Assembly (NCBI RefSeq): GCF_011806405.1 | Contig: NZ_JAATOW010000024.1 | Location: 1-64,000, forward strand | DNA: 64,000 nucleotides | Direction of reading: 5' to 3' | Source: Pseudooceanicola sp. HF7 | Lineage (GTDB): Bacteria > Pseudomonadota > Alphaproteobacteria > Rhodobacterales > Rhodobacteraceae | Part shown: in pieces, positions 44,876 to 53,633 of the stretch | How the letters are laid out: the number at the start of each line of letters is the position of its first letter | Numbering within the stretch: position 1 is the first letter of the stretch | Notes under the pieces: generated by a model | Told to the model about the DNA's origin: nothing | What the model saw: only the letters and a program-made list of their open reading frames with translations | The model's database searches: none | Translations under genes and position numbers: made by a program

Positions 44876-44939
44876 CTTTGCGGCGGTTTGATGTTCCCTT
44901 GTCGCGCCGCTAAACAGCGCGCGAGCAGAGAGGTTGCCC

Positions 44940-45587
44940 ATGTCGCTTCAAGAGATCCGTTCCCGCATCGAAAAGGCCTGTACAGAGGCCGGGCGTGACC
45001 CTGCCGGGGTGACGCTGATCGCCGTGTCCAAGATGCAGCCCGAAGAGCGCGTGCGCGCGGTCCTGGAGGAGGGCCAGCGGGTCTTCGGCGAAAACCGGGT
45101 GCAGGAGGCCGCCGGCAAATGGCCCGCCTACCGGGAGGCCTTTTCGGGGGTGGAGCTGCACATCATCGGCCCGCTGCAATCCAACAAGGTCCGCCAGGCG
45201 ATGGAGCTTGCAGAGTACATCCATTCCGTGGACCGGCCCAAGATCGCCTCTGCCATCGCGCGGATCGCCGATGAGACCGGCAGCTGCCCGGGCCTGTTCC
45301 TGCAGATCAACACCGGGGCAGAGCCGCAGAAGGCCGGGGTGCTGCCGCAAGAGGCCGATGCCTTCGTCGCTGAATGCCGCGCCCTGTCCCTGCCCGTGAA
45401 GGGGCTGATGTGCATTCCGCCCGCGCAGGAGGAAGCCAGCCTGCATTTCGCCCTGCTGGCCAAGATCGCGGCCCGCAACGGGCTCGAGGGGCTGTCGATG
45501 GGCATGTCCGGCGATTTCGAGAAGGCGATCTCCTTTGGCGCGACCCATGTCCGCGTCGGCTCTGCCATTTTCGGGGCGCGGGACTAG
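44940..45587 (+). CDS. YggS-family PLP homeostasis protein
   Basis: A 215-residue alanine-racemase-fold protein that binds PLP through K31 in LIAVSKMQP. The sequence GENRVQEAAGKWP, HIIGPLQSNKVR and GLSMGMSGDFEKAISFGATHVRVGSAIFG are family signatures. It keeps PLP levels balanced and has no known catalysis. The ATG at 44940 is preferred over an in-frame TTG at 44934 (MPMSL). Confidence 0.94.
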   Translation: MSLQEIRSRIEKACTEAGRDPAGVTLIAVSKMQPEERVRAVLEEGQRVFGENRVQEAAGKWPAYREAFSGVELHIIGPLQSNKVRQAMELAEYIHSVDRPKIASAIARIADETGSCPGLFLQINTGAEPQKAGVLPQEADAFVAECRALSLPVKGLMCIPPAQEEASLHFALLAKIAARNGLEGLSMGMSGDFEKAISFGATHVRVGSAIFGARD

Positions 45588-45684
45588 CGGCGCGCCGGGG
45601 GGCTTTGCCCCCCACGGCCCGTGGCCCCCTCCGCGGGGTCCCCGGGCCGTTCCCCCCAGAGTGATCCGGCAAGAAGAAAAGCGA

Positions 45685-46176
45685 TCAGCGCGCGCGGATC
45701 TCGACCGTGTCGCCCAGGGTCAGGCAGGGGGCGAGGGCGTGCAGGTGATCGCGGCGCAGGGCGAGGCAGCCCTCTGTCGGGAAATGCGGGCGGCGCCACT
45801 GGTGCAGGAAGATGGCCGAGCCCGCGCCGGGCGTGGCCTCGGGCCAGTTCCAGTCCAGCACCACGACAAGATCATAGAGCGGATCGGCGCGGCGCAGGCG
45901 TTCATGGCTGGCAGCGAAGGGCGCGCGGACGTGGTGGTTGTATTCCGCATGATCGGGCGCGTCGCACCACAAGTCCACGGGGGCGATGGTGCGGGCCCAG
46001 GCGGTGGGGCGCGCGATCCGGTCCGGGCGGTACCACATCTGCACGATGCTGAGACGCCCCGTCGGCGTGGCGCCGTCCCCTTCGCGCTTGTCCGCGCGGA
46101 TGCCGCCCCGCCCGATGCTGCAGGGATAAAGCCTCTTGCCCGCGCGCAGGCCCATGGGCGTCAGCGCCAGTTTCAC
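45685..46176 (-). CDS. L,D-transpeptidase (YkuD) family protein
   Basis: A 163-residue protein with the YkuD catalytic pattern SAIFLHQWRRPHFPTEGCLALR, in which H, a T in place of S before the E, and C line the active site. No signal peptide is seen at MKLALTPMGLRAGKRLYPC, although these enzymes act on peptidoglycan outside the membrane. It may be an atypical member. Its ATG overlaps the ribA stop by four bases. Confidence 0.8.
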   Translation of the reverse strand: MKLALTPMGLRAGKRLYPCSIGRGGIRADKREGDGATPTGRLSIVQMWYRPDRIARPTAWARTIAPVDLWCDAPDHAEYNHHVRAPFAASHERLRRADPLYDLVVVLDWNWPEATPGAGSAIFLHQWRRPHFPTEGCLALRRDHLHALAPCLTLGDTVEIRAR

Positions 46177-47264
46177 AGAAGATGGCCCGATTTCCGGGCC
46201 TTGGTGGCCAGGTAGCCCTTGTTGAAGGCGTTTTCACCGACCTTCAGGGGCACGCGTTCCACCACGTGGACGCCTTCCTTTTCCATCATGGCGATCTTCG
46301 CGGGGTTGTTGGTCAGCAGCCGCACCTGGGAAAAGCCCATGCGTTGCAGCAGCTCGGCGCCCAGGCGGAAGTCGCGCTCGTCGTCTTCGAAGCCGAGGCG
46401 GTGGTTGGCCTCCACCGTGTCGAAGCCCTGGTCCTGCAGCGAATAGGCGCGCATCTTGTTGGCCAGCCCGATGCCGCGCCCTTCCTGGTTGAGGTAGAGC
46501 AGCACGCCGGCGCCTTCCGCGCCCATCTGGGTCAGTGCCCCCTGCAGCTGGGGGCCGCAATCGCATTTTAGGCTGCCCAGCACGTCGCCGGTGAAACAGG
46601 CCGAATGCAGCCGCGCCAGCACCGGCTTGTCCCGTGCCGGGCGGCCGATTTCCACCGCGTAGTGTTCCTCTCCGCCGTCTTCGGGGCGGAAGACATGCAG
46701 GCGCCCGGCCTCGGAGACGGCCAGGGGCAGGCGGGCGGAGACCACCGGGTACATCGCGCTGGCCTGGTCCAGCTGGGCCGCCGTGGGGCCCGCGGGCAGC
46801 AGGGTCAGGCTATGGGCGGCGGCGAAGCCCATCGGATCGGCGATCTCAAGCACCAGGGCCGCGGGCAGGATGCGGGCCGATTTCGTTAGCTTGATCGCGA
46901 TGCGGTGCATGTCCGCCGACCCCTCACGCAGGGCCACCAGCGGTCCCTTCATCGGGTGGCGCAGGTCATCCTTGGGATCGGCCAGGGCGCGGATCCAGCC
47001 CGGCTCTGCCTCTTCCGGCAGGGGCAGGCGCGCCAGGTCCCCGTCATAGGCGCGCGCCTTCAGGGTTTCCGCCCGCCGTGCCGTCAGCGCCAGGACCGCC
47101 GTACCCGGCAGGGCCAGCAGATCGTCCAGCCGCTCCTGCGACAGGGTCTCTGCCGCCATGACCAGCGCCCCTTGCCCGGCATCGGCAAGCACCACCGGAA
47201 CCCCCATGCGCAGGTCCGCGCGGGCTCTTGCGATCAATTCGGCGACCGAGGGGAGAAGACTCAT
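46173..47264 (-). CDS. ribA: GTP cyclohydrolase II with a degenerate N-terminal domain
   Basis: A 363-residue protein. The last ~200 residues are GTP cyclohydrolase II, which starts riboflavin synthesis: RLHSACFTGDVLGSLKCDCGPQL has the three zinc cysteines, followed by NQEGRGIGLANKMRAY. The first ~150 residues resemble a worn RibB-like domain without the acidic and phosphate-binding residues of the active enzyme. The ATG at 47264 gives MSLLPSVAELIARARADLR. Confidence 0.9.
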   Translation of the reverse strand: MSLLPSVAELIARARADLRMGVPVVLADAGQGALVMAAETLSQERLDDLLALPGTAVLALTARRAETLKARAYDGDLARLPLPEEAEPGWIRALADPKDDLRHPMKGPLVALREGSADMHRIAIKLTKSARILPAALVLEIADPMGFAAAHSLTLLPAGPTAAQLDQASAMYPVVSARLPLAVSEAGRLHVFRPEDGGEEHYAVEIGRPARDKPVLARLHSACFTGDVLGSLKCDCGPQLQGALTQMGAEGAGVLLYLNQEGRGIGLANKMRAYSLQDQGFDTVEANHRLGFEDDERDFRLGAELLQRMGFSQVRLLTNNPAKIAMMEKEGVHVVERVPLKVGENAFNKGYLATKARKSGHLL

Positions 47265-47423
47265 GCGATATTCCCGTTCCAGAGCCCTTTCCATAGCCCC
47301 GGGCGCAGGGATTTGAAACATTTCCCCGTCAGGCAACACGAGAGCGTGAGACAATTGCAGCATATCTTGCCGCAAGCCCCGGGCAGGCGCATCTGCCAGT
47401 CACGGCAATAGGAGGGCCCCGTG

Positions 47424-48110
47424 ATGGCACAGCTGAAGAAGATCCTGCTGGTGGATGATGACGATGACCTGCGCGAAGCGCTGAGCGAGCAGCTGGTCAT
47501 GACAGAGGACTTCGATGTCTTCGAGGCAAGCTCCGGTTCCGGGGCGATGCAGAAGGTCAAGGAAGGCCTATACGAACTGGTGATCCTGGACGTGGGTCTG
47601 CCCGATACCGACGGGCGCGAATTGTGCCGCCTGATGCGCAAGCAGGGGGTGAAAAGCCCGATCCTGATGCTGACGGGCCATGATTCGGATGCCGACACGA
47701 TCCTGGGGCTGGATTCCGGGGCCAACGATTACGTGACCAAGCCGTTCAAGTTCCCGGTCCTGCTGGCCCGCATCCGCGCTCAGCTGCGCCAGCACGAGCA
47801 AAGCGAGGACGCGGTTTTCCAGCTTGGCCCCTACAGCTTCCGCCCGGCCATGAAGCTGCTGGTCACAGAGGATGAGCGCAAGATCCGCCTGACGGAGAAA
47901 GAGACGAACATCCTCAAGTTCCTCTATCGCTCCACCGATGGCGTGGTCGCCCGCGATGTCCTGCTGCACGAGGTCTGGGGCTACAATGCCGGGGTCACGA
48001 CCCACACCCTTGAGACCCACATCTACCGCCTGCGGCAGAAGATCGAACCCGATCCCTCCAATGCGCGGCTGCTGGTCACGGAATCCGGAGGCTACCGCCT
48101 GGTCGCGTAG
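47424..48110 (+). CDS. OmpR-family response regulator, CenR-like
   Basis: A 228-residue regulator. The receiver has the acidic pocket LLVDDDDDLR (D11-D15), phosphoacceptor D56 in LVILDVGLPD, and K106 in TKPFKF. The winged-helix output is in LTEKETNILKFLYRS and VTTHTLETHIYRLRQKIEPDPSN. The N-terminus is close to CenR, an essential cell-envelope regulator in Rhodobacter. The partner kinase is not next to it. GGAGG precedes the ATG. Its 3' UTR resembles an sRNA source. Confidence 0.9.
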   Translation: MAQLKKILLVDDDDDLREALSEQLVMTEDFDVFEASSGSGAMQKVKEGLYELVILDVGLPDTDGRELCRLMRKQGVKSPILMLTGHDSDADTILGLDSGANDYVTKPFKFPVLLARIRAQLRQHEQSEDAVFQLGPYSFRPAMKLLVTEDERKIRLTEKETNILKFLYRSTDGVVARDVLLHEVWGYNAGVTTHTLETHIYRLRQKIEPDPSNARLLVTESGGYRLVA

Positions 48111-48246
48111 GGTATTCCCTACTTTCCGAAGTGCTCCGGAAAATGTATGTTGAGAGCATGTTCCTATGGAACTATCCCGCGCATATCCGGGTTTGATATG
48201 CACCTCCCTGTTGGACTGCCCGGGCTTTAAGCCCGGGTTTTTTTTA
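48111..48246 (+). ncRNA. sorX: Candidate SorX-like small RNA from the regulator's 3' UTR
   Basis: After the stop codon comes about 108 nt without a gene, then a strong terminator. It includes the hairpin GCATATC-CGGGTTT-GATATGC and a single-stranded CACCTCCC stretch. In Rhodobacter sphaeroides the 3' UTR of an OmpR-family regulator gene (RSP_0847) is processed into SorX, an sRNA for oxidative stress; the context and size fit, but the sequence was not compared directly. Confidence 0.5.
48218..48246 (+). terminator. Strong intrinsic terminator
   Basis: CCCGGGCTTTAAGCCCGGG followed by eight T. It ends the response regulator transcript or the sRNA. Confidence 0.93.
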
Positions 48247-48655
48247 TGCGGTCCAAGGATTTAAGGGGTTTCGGCCTGTTGTGCGCGCGTCGCGCGAAGG
48301 GGCAGGGCCCACAAGCCTGACGCGAATCAGCGTCGCCTCGCTCTCTTGCATCAAGGTCATGACGGCCCGTCGGGGCGTGTTTTCAAGCAGCGGAAACATG
48401 CCGGTGAGCGGGGTGGAGCGGACTTTTGGCGGCGAAAAGCGCGCTGAAAGCCATGGTTCGGGGCCATTTCGGGTGCGGCCCGTTGTCACGCGACAGGGGG
48501 AAAAAGCCGCGCATCTGCGGGGTTTGAATCCACGGCGGAATGCGACGGTAGTGGCGCTTCTGCCCTGGTCCCAACCTCATCCCTTTGCTGTGCCGATCCC
48601 GCCCTGAAGCAAACAGGACGGGCAGGGAGGGTGCATCAAATTCGCCCGCGCCGGA
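48247..48655. other. Gene-free interval between the regulator and the chemoreceptor gene
   Basis: Short frames on both strands have no ribosome site or recognisable domain. A hairpin CCCGCCCTG/CAGGACGGG at about 48598-48622, with no T run, may help end the leftward chemoreceptor transcript. Nothing else was found. Confidence 0.55.
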
Positions 48656-50308
48656 TCAGAACTCGTCCCATTCCTCCGAAAGCGCCGGGGCCGGGGCATT
48701 CACCGCCATGCGCGGGGCGGCGGGGGCCGGGGATTGGACAGAGGACGGGGATCGGGCAGACGAAGGGGCAGGGGCCGCGAAGCTTGCCGGGGCCAGCCTG
48801 TCCCCGGTCTGGAAGCGGGTCATCAGCGCGCTCAGTTCTTCGGCCTCTCGGTTCAGGGCGGTTGAGGCGGCGTTGGTTTCCTCGAACATGGCGGCGTTCT
48901 GCTGGGTCACATGGTCCAGCTCCTTCATGGTCTGGTCGATCAGGGCCAGGGATCCCGACTGCTCATTGGCAGAGGCCGCGATCTGGGACACCAGCTCTGC
49001 CACGTTGCGCACGGCGGAAGAGATCTTCTGCAGCGCCTCGCCGGTCTCGTTCACCAGGCTGACCCCGTTCTTCACCTGCTCGTTGGAGGTGGCGATCAGC
49101 CCGGAAATCTCCCGCGCAGAGGTGGAGGACCGATGCGCCAGGGCGCGCACCTCTGTCGCCACCACGGCAAAACCGCGCCCGGCCTCGCCCGCGCGGGCGG
49201 CCTCCACCCCGGCGTTGAGCGCCAGAAGGTTGGTCTGGAAGGCGATATCCTCAATCACCAGGCTGATATTGGAGATCTCCGAAGAAGAGGTCTCGATCTC
49301 TGCCATGGCGTGCACCGTGCGCTGCACCACGTCGTCCGAGGCCTGGGACTGCCCGCGCGCCGCATCCGCGGCCTGGCTGGCACTGCGCGCGGCCTCCGCA
49401 GTGGCGCGGACGTTGGTGTTGATCTCCTGGATGGCGTTGGTCGTGTCCTGCAGCGAGGCCGCCTGGCGCTCTGTCCGCTGGGCCAGGTTGTTGGAGGCCG
49501 CGGCGATCGCATCCGCATCGGTCGACACCGCCTGGGCGTTGCGGATCACCTGCTGCACAGTCTCGCGCAGCTCCTTCACCGCGCGGTTGAAATCCTGGCG
49601 CAGGGAGTCGTGGGTCTCATCGAAGGTGGTGTCGATCACCGCGCTGAGATCTCTGTGGGCCAGCCGGTTCAGCGCCCTGCCGAGCCCGTCCACGACGACC
49701 TGCTGGGCCTGGGCGGCGCGGGCGCTGATCTCCCGTTCGCGGCGCATGGCCGCGCGCGAGGATTGGTCCGCCTCTGCCGCGCGGGCGTCCAGCGCGATCC
49801 GGTTGCGGACGGAGGTGAACAGCACCGCGGCCTCCATCACCAAGATGACCCCGTGCAGCGCCGTGCGTTCCAGGTTGGTCAGCAGGTCCGCGTTCGTCGG
49901 ATAGATCAGGATCGGCATGGCCAGGGCCAGCACCAGGTGGTGCAGCGCGATCAGCCCGGCGCAGGCCACGATCACCCGGGGATCGGCCATGGTCATGGTG
50001 ACGGCCAGCAGGGCAAAGAAAAGCATGTGGCTGTCGATCTGCCAGCCGGTGCCCGCAAGTGCTGCGGTAAAGCCCATGGCCTGGCCCATCAGCGCCAGCC
50101 CGACGATCATGCGCCCCGCCGCGCCCGGCGTGGCGCGCCCGTACCCCGCGCCGCCCGCCATGATCAGCGCGAAGACCAGCACCGGGAGCACCGGGTTGCC
50201 GGCCATCAGGGCCGCGACCGGCGCCAGCACGACCAGCCCGATGGCCAGCAGGCCCACGTTTCCGGTGGCGATGCGCCGGGCCCGGTCGAAGTCGCTTTCA
50301 CTGCTCAT
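48656..50308 (-). CDS. Methyl-accepting chemotaxis protein
   Basis: A 550-residue chemoreceptor. Residues about 14-175 hold roughly six membrane helices and no large periplasmic sensor, so it may sense a membrane or internal signal. A HAMP-like linker follows ([16 protein letters not shown]), then a long signalling coiled coil with the hairpin tip region [13 protein letters not shown]... to [17 protein letters not shown]. It ends EWDEF, a xWxxF tail like the pentapeptide that tethers CheR and CheB. No che genes are near. Confidence 0.88.
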   Translation of the reverse strand: MSSESDFDRARRIATGNVGLLAIGLVVLAPVAALMAGNPVLPVLVFALIMAGGAGYGRATPGAAGRMIVGLALMGQAMGFTAALAGTGWQIDSHMLFFALLAVTMTMADPRVIVACAGLIALHHLVLALAMPILIYPTNADLLTNLERTALHGVILVMEAAVLFTSVRNRIALDARAAEADQSSRAAMRREREISARAAQAQQVVVDGLGRALNRLAHRDLSAVIDTTFDETHDSLRQDFNRAVKELRETVQQVIRNAQAVSTDADAIAAASNNLAQRTERQAASLQDTTNAIQEINTNVRATAEAARSASQAADAARGQSQASDDVVQRTVHAMAEIETSSSEISNISLVIEDIAFQTNLLALNAGVEAARAGEAGRGFAVVATEVRALAHRSSTSAREISGLIATSNEQVKNGVSLVNETGEALQKISSAVRNVAELVSQIAASANEQSGSLALIDQTMKELDHVTQQNAAMFEETNAASTALNREAEELSALMTRFQTGDRLAPASFAAPAPSSARSPSSVQSPAPAAPRMAVNAPAPALSEEWDEF

Positions 50309-50604
50309 CCGTCTACTCCGCAAAACTGGGCGATGGCCGTGCCATCCACCACCATGAAGGGGCCGGCCGCCCGCAGCCGGTCGCCGAAATCCGAAGCCTC
50401 TGCCTGCACCAGGGTGGCCAGCGGGGTCTGCAACGGGCCCACGCCATGGCCGCCGGCCCGGTCGATCTGCGCCCCGCGATCCACCCAGGGCGGCGACAGA
50501 ACCAGCACCAGCCCGCTCTGCGCCGGGGGCAGCGACAGCAGCCCCAGAACGGGGCCTGACAGCGCAAGGCTGAGGAACAGCAGGATCGGGGCAATGTTCG
50601 GCAC
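50305..50604 (-). CDS. Small membrane-anchored protein upstream of the chemoreceptor
   Basis: A 99-residue protein with one N-terminal hydrophobic segment ([23 protein letters not shown]), then a soluble part ending [17 protein letters not shown]. Its stop overlaps the chemoreceptor start by four bases, so the two are coupled. The hydrophobic end may be an anchor or signal. It is not in a recognised family and may be a partner of the receptor. Confidence 0.65.
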   Translation of the reverse strand: MPNIAPILLFLSLALSGPVLGLLSLPPAQSGLVLVLSPPWVDRGAQIDRAGGHGVGPLQTPLATLVQAEASDFGDRLRAAGPFMVVDGTAIAQFCGVDG

Positions 50605-50726
50605 GGGCTCACTCTCTTGAAGACAGGCGATACGCCCATTGCCTTGCCACCCGGTTAAAGCGCGAAAGCCGGGTTTTCCTGCCCCGCCTCGGATGCTACC
50701 GAAAGGCGCACAACCCGGAGAACGCC

Positions 50727-51515
50727 ATGACCTTCACCCTCGCCACCTGGAACATCAATTCCGTCCGCCTGCGCGAGGCGCTGGTCTGCAAGCTGCTGGA
50801 GCAGGACGCGCCCGACGTGCTTTGCCTGCAGGAATGCAAATCCCCGGTGGACAAGATCCCGCTCGAGGCCTTCCACGCGCTTGGCTACACCCAGATGGTC
50901 GCCCGCGGGCAAAAGGGCTACAACGGCGTGGCCATCCTGTCCAAGCTGCCGCTCGAGGACATGGGCGACAAGGATTTCGCCGGGCTCGGCCATGCCCGCC
51001 ACGTGGGCGCGCGCCTGCCCAATGGCGTCACCATCCACAATTTCTACGTCCCCGCCGGTGGCGACAAGCCGGACCGGGAGATCAACGTGAAATTCGGCCA
51101 GAAGCTGGATTACCTGACGGAGATGCGCGACTGGTTCCGCGCCGAGGCGCCGGAAAAGGCGATCCTGGTCGGGGATCTCAACATCGCGCCGCGCGAAGAT
51201 GACGTCTGGGACCACAAGAAGCTGCTCAAGGTCGTCTCCCACACCCCGGTCGAGGTCGCCCAGCTGGCAGAGACGCAGGAGGCCGGCAACTGGGTCGATA
51301 TCACCCGGCAGGACATCCCCGAAGGGCGGCTTTATTCCTGGTGGTCCTACCGCAGCCCGGACTGGGACGCGGCGGACAAGGGCCGGCGGCTGGATCACAT
51401 CTGGGCCACGCCGGATATCTCGAATGCCGCGCATTCCTCGCGGATCCTGCGCGACGTGCGTGGCTGGGAACAGCCCTCTGACCACGCGCCGGTCTTCGCG
51501 ACCTTCGATCTCTGA
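50727..51515 (+). CDS. xth: Exodeoxyribonuclease III
   Basis: A 262-residue AP endonuclease/3' exonuclease of the EEP superfamily. Conserved blocks: TWNINSVR, CLQECK (metal glutamate), GDLNIAP (catalytic aspartate and asparagine), RRLDHIWAT and SDHAPV (catalytic histidine). It repairs abasic sites and blocked 3' ends. GGAGAACGCC precedes the ATG. A terminator follows. Confidence 0.96.
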   Translation: MTFTLATWNINSVRLREALVCKLLEQDAPDVLCLQECKSPVDKIPLEAFHALGYTQMVARGQKGYNGVAILSKLPLEDMGDKDFAGLGHARHVGARLPNGVTIHNFYVPAGGDKPDREINVKFGQKLDYLTEMRDWFRAEAPEKAILVGDLNIAPREDDVWDHKKLLKVVSHTPVEVAQLAETQEAGNWVDITRQDIPEGRLYSWWSYRSPDWDAADKGRRLDHIWATPDISNAAHSSRILRDVRGWEQPSDHAPVFATFDL

Positions 51516-51559
51516 CCCAAGGGGTCAGGCCTTCCCCTGAGGGCTGACAAGGAACCGAC

Positions 51560-51589
51560 AAGGGGCGCGCATCGGCGGCGCCCCTTTTT
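51560..51589 (+). terminator. Intrinsic terminator after xth
   Basis: AAGGGGCGC paired with GCGCCCCTT, then TTT; it lies between convergent genes. Confidence 0.8.
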
Positions 51590-51613
51590 CGTGCCGGCTC
51601 GGGCTATCCCCGC

Positions 51614-53095
51614 TCAGGCGATGATCAGCACCAGCGCGGACATCAGCGCGCCCACGCTCAGCGCGAAGACGCCATTCCAGCGGAAGCTCACATCGGCGGG
51701 CGTGACATCGCCCAGCCGGGCGATCAGCATGACCGATGCGGTGAAGGGCGATGTCACGGCGGCAATCGCCCAGCCCCCCGTCAGGGCCAGCACCATGGCG
51801 GCCGGGGCAATGCCGATGGCGGCCGGATCGGGCAGCAGGGGCCCGAAGAGCGACACGAAGAGGATCGGGTTCATGCCGAACTGGCCGCCGATGGGGATCA
51901 GCCAGATCGGAATCAGCAGCAGCAGCCAGGGGGGCAGAAGCTCCATGTGCAGGCCGCTTTCGGCCAGGGCCGGGGCCAGCATGGCCCCCGCGCCGCTGCC
52001 CAGGAAGCCCGCCATGGCCAGCAGGATGATCTCTCCGCCGTAGCCGGGCAGCTCGCGGAACAGGAAATCCCCGCCGTGGTAGCGGATCTGGGGCAGGCGC
52101 TTGCCGGGCCCGGCCTCGGCCATCAGCCAGAGCGCGGCAATGACCGGCACCACCGCCAGCACCGACAGGGCGGCAGAGGTGCCGAAGGCGGAATGGATGA
52201 TGAAGACGGGCGTGGCGACCAGCACCAGCAGAAGCAGGACGGGAAGCAGCGCGGTGGCAGAGCCTGTCTTGACGTAGGGTGGAATGCGCGATGCCGGGAC
52301 GCGCGTCTTCACCAGCCGGTCCAGCAGCCAGCCGACCCCGGTCTGCAACCCGGCAGAGACCAGCGCAAGCGGCAGCACGCTGGCCCAGCTGGCCCCGGCA
52401 ACCACGGTGGTCGAAATCACCATGGCGAAGCTCAGCGGGGACCAGACAAGGCTGGCGGCAAAGCCGCGATGCACGGCCAGCAGCATCCGCCGGGTGCGCA
52501 CCTGGCGGATCAGCGGATCCTTTTCCCGCGCCGCGGACCCGCGCGCCATGGTGCCCAGCAGAGAGATGGAGCCGTAATTGAGCACCAGCGCAAAGACCTG
52601 TGCCCCCAGCACCAGCGCCGTGTAGCGCCGCCCCGGCGGTTGCTGGGCCAGGTAGATGGCGGCCCGGGTGATCGGGCCTGAGATCTCGGCGGTGTGGCGC
52701 AGCGTGGCCAGGGCGCAGAAGAAGGCGGTGATGAAGCTGGCCTGGCTCAGGGCCGGGCCGATGATCGCCCCGGGATCCTCGGCCACGGCAAAGATGTAGG
52801 CGGCCAGGGCCAGGCCGATCAGGACGAAGGTGCGCCGCCCCCAGGTCGCGCTCAGCGACAGCAGCGCCACGGCCAGCAGGGTGCCACCCTTGGCCATCAG
52901 GTCGGGCCAGGCCCAATCGGTGAAACTGCGCAGCACCACGCCCAGGACCACCAGCGCCAGCACAAGGCCGACAGACCGCCCGATTGGCCCCGGTGGGCTT
53001 GCAGGGGCCGCGCCGGGTTGTGCGGCGCTGGCCTCAAGAGGGGCGTCCTGCGGGATCTCTGGGCTGGCGGCGTCTGTCGCTGGCGTCTGGGGCAT
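51614..53095 (-). CDS. Large polytopic membrane protein, ion-transporter-like
   Basis: A 493-residue protein with about twelve membrane segments after a proline- and alanine-rich N-terminal tail of about 35 residues. Two similar halves each carry a helix break (VLNYGSISLLGTM; SGAGAMLAPALAESG; GMNPILFVSLFG), like members of the ion transporter superfamily (ArsB/NhaD/CitM). No exact family was recognised and no substrate can be given. It faces cnoX across a 538-bp interval with repeats. Confidence 0.7.
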   Translation of the reverse strand: MPQTPATDAASPEIPQDAPLEASAAQPGAAPASPPGPIGRSVGLVLALVVLGVVLRSFTDWAWPDLMAKGGTLLAVALLSLSATWGRRTFVLIGLALAAYIFAVAEDPGAIIGPALSQASFITAFFCALATLRHTAEISGPITRAAIYLAQQPPGRRYTALVLGAQVFALVLNYGSISLLGTMARGSAAREKDPLIRQVRTRRMLLAVHRGFAASLVWSPLSFAMVISTTVVAGASWASVLPLALVSAGLQTGVGWLLDRLVKTRVPASRIPPYVKTGSATALLPVLLLLVLVATPVFIIHSAFGTSAALSVLAVVPVIAALWLMAEAGPGKRLPQIRYHGGDFLFRELPGYGGEIILLAMAGFLGSGAGAMLAPALAESGLHMELLPPWLLLLIPIWLIPIGGQFGMNPILFVSLFGPLLPDPAAIGIAPAAMVLALTGGWAIAAVTSPFTASVMLIARLGDVTPADVSFRWNGVFALSVGALMSALVLIIA

Positions 53096-53301
53096 TGCAC
53101 GGTCTTTCCGGGCCCGTCTCGATCCGGATCAGCGATCCGGGTCGATTGGGGGCGTTTTCGGGGCCGATACCTCGGCCATCTCCGGCCGCTCCGCCCCCCA
53201 CGTCAGGCCATTGAGGCCAGATAGCCGCCTCTTGGCGCCAAAGGCAAGCGATGCGCGTGTGAGGGCCGATGTGCGGATTTGCAACGCCGGACGCCCCGCG
53301 A

Positions 53302-53343
53302 CCCCATCGAGGGGTCTTGCGCCGTTGTCGGCTGCGCCTCCCG
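53302..53343 (+). repeat. Palindromic dispersed module, copy B
   Basis: CCCCATCGAGGGG, then GCCGTTGTCGGCTGCGCC and TCCCG, in the same order as copy A at 8365-8406. It starts 126 bp before the 11-bp unit array. Confidence 0.7.
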
Positions 53344-53427
53344 CGCGGCGGCGGGGCCTGCGCGCTCCGGGCCCGCGGCACGCGCGCTGCGCCCGGGGCA
53401 GCGCACGGCCCGTTAACCTCTGCCCGG

Positions 53428-53482
53428 CACCGACACGGATACCGACGTGATACCGACGTAAAACCGACGCGATACAGACGTG
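53428..53482 (+). repeat. Array of five 11-bp direct repeats, copy B
   Basis: Five units: CACCGACACGG, ATACCGACGTG, ATACCGACGTA, AAACCGACGCG, ATACAGACGTG. It has the same unit length, number of units and ACCGAC core as copy A. Confidence 0.75.
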
Positions 53483-53633
53483 GCAAAACGGGCATTAACC
53501 CCCGTAAACAAGCGCTCAACCCCCGCCCGGGGCCGATTCCCCCCGACCTCTTACCGCGCGGGGCGGTAACGACTTGGAAAACAGGCGGCGAGGGTCCATA
53601 TAGTTCTGCGAACCAGACCCAAGGGAGCGCCCC

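Larger units (their letters stand above)
53096..53633. other. Repeat-bearing interval upstream of cnoX
   Basis: No convincing gene. It holds copy B of the palindromic module (53302-53343) and the second 11-bp array (53428-53482), followed by sequence with the presumed cnoX promoter. A CGAATTC-like restriction remnant or IS end was not seen. Confidence 0.65.

Noticed and set aside
48281-48607. 108-residue plus-strand frame after the sRNA-like 3' UTR
   Set aside because: No ribosome site; low similarity to any domain; opposite short frame is equally open.
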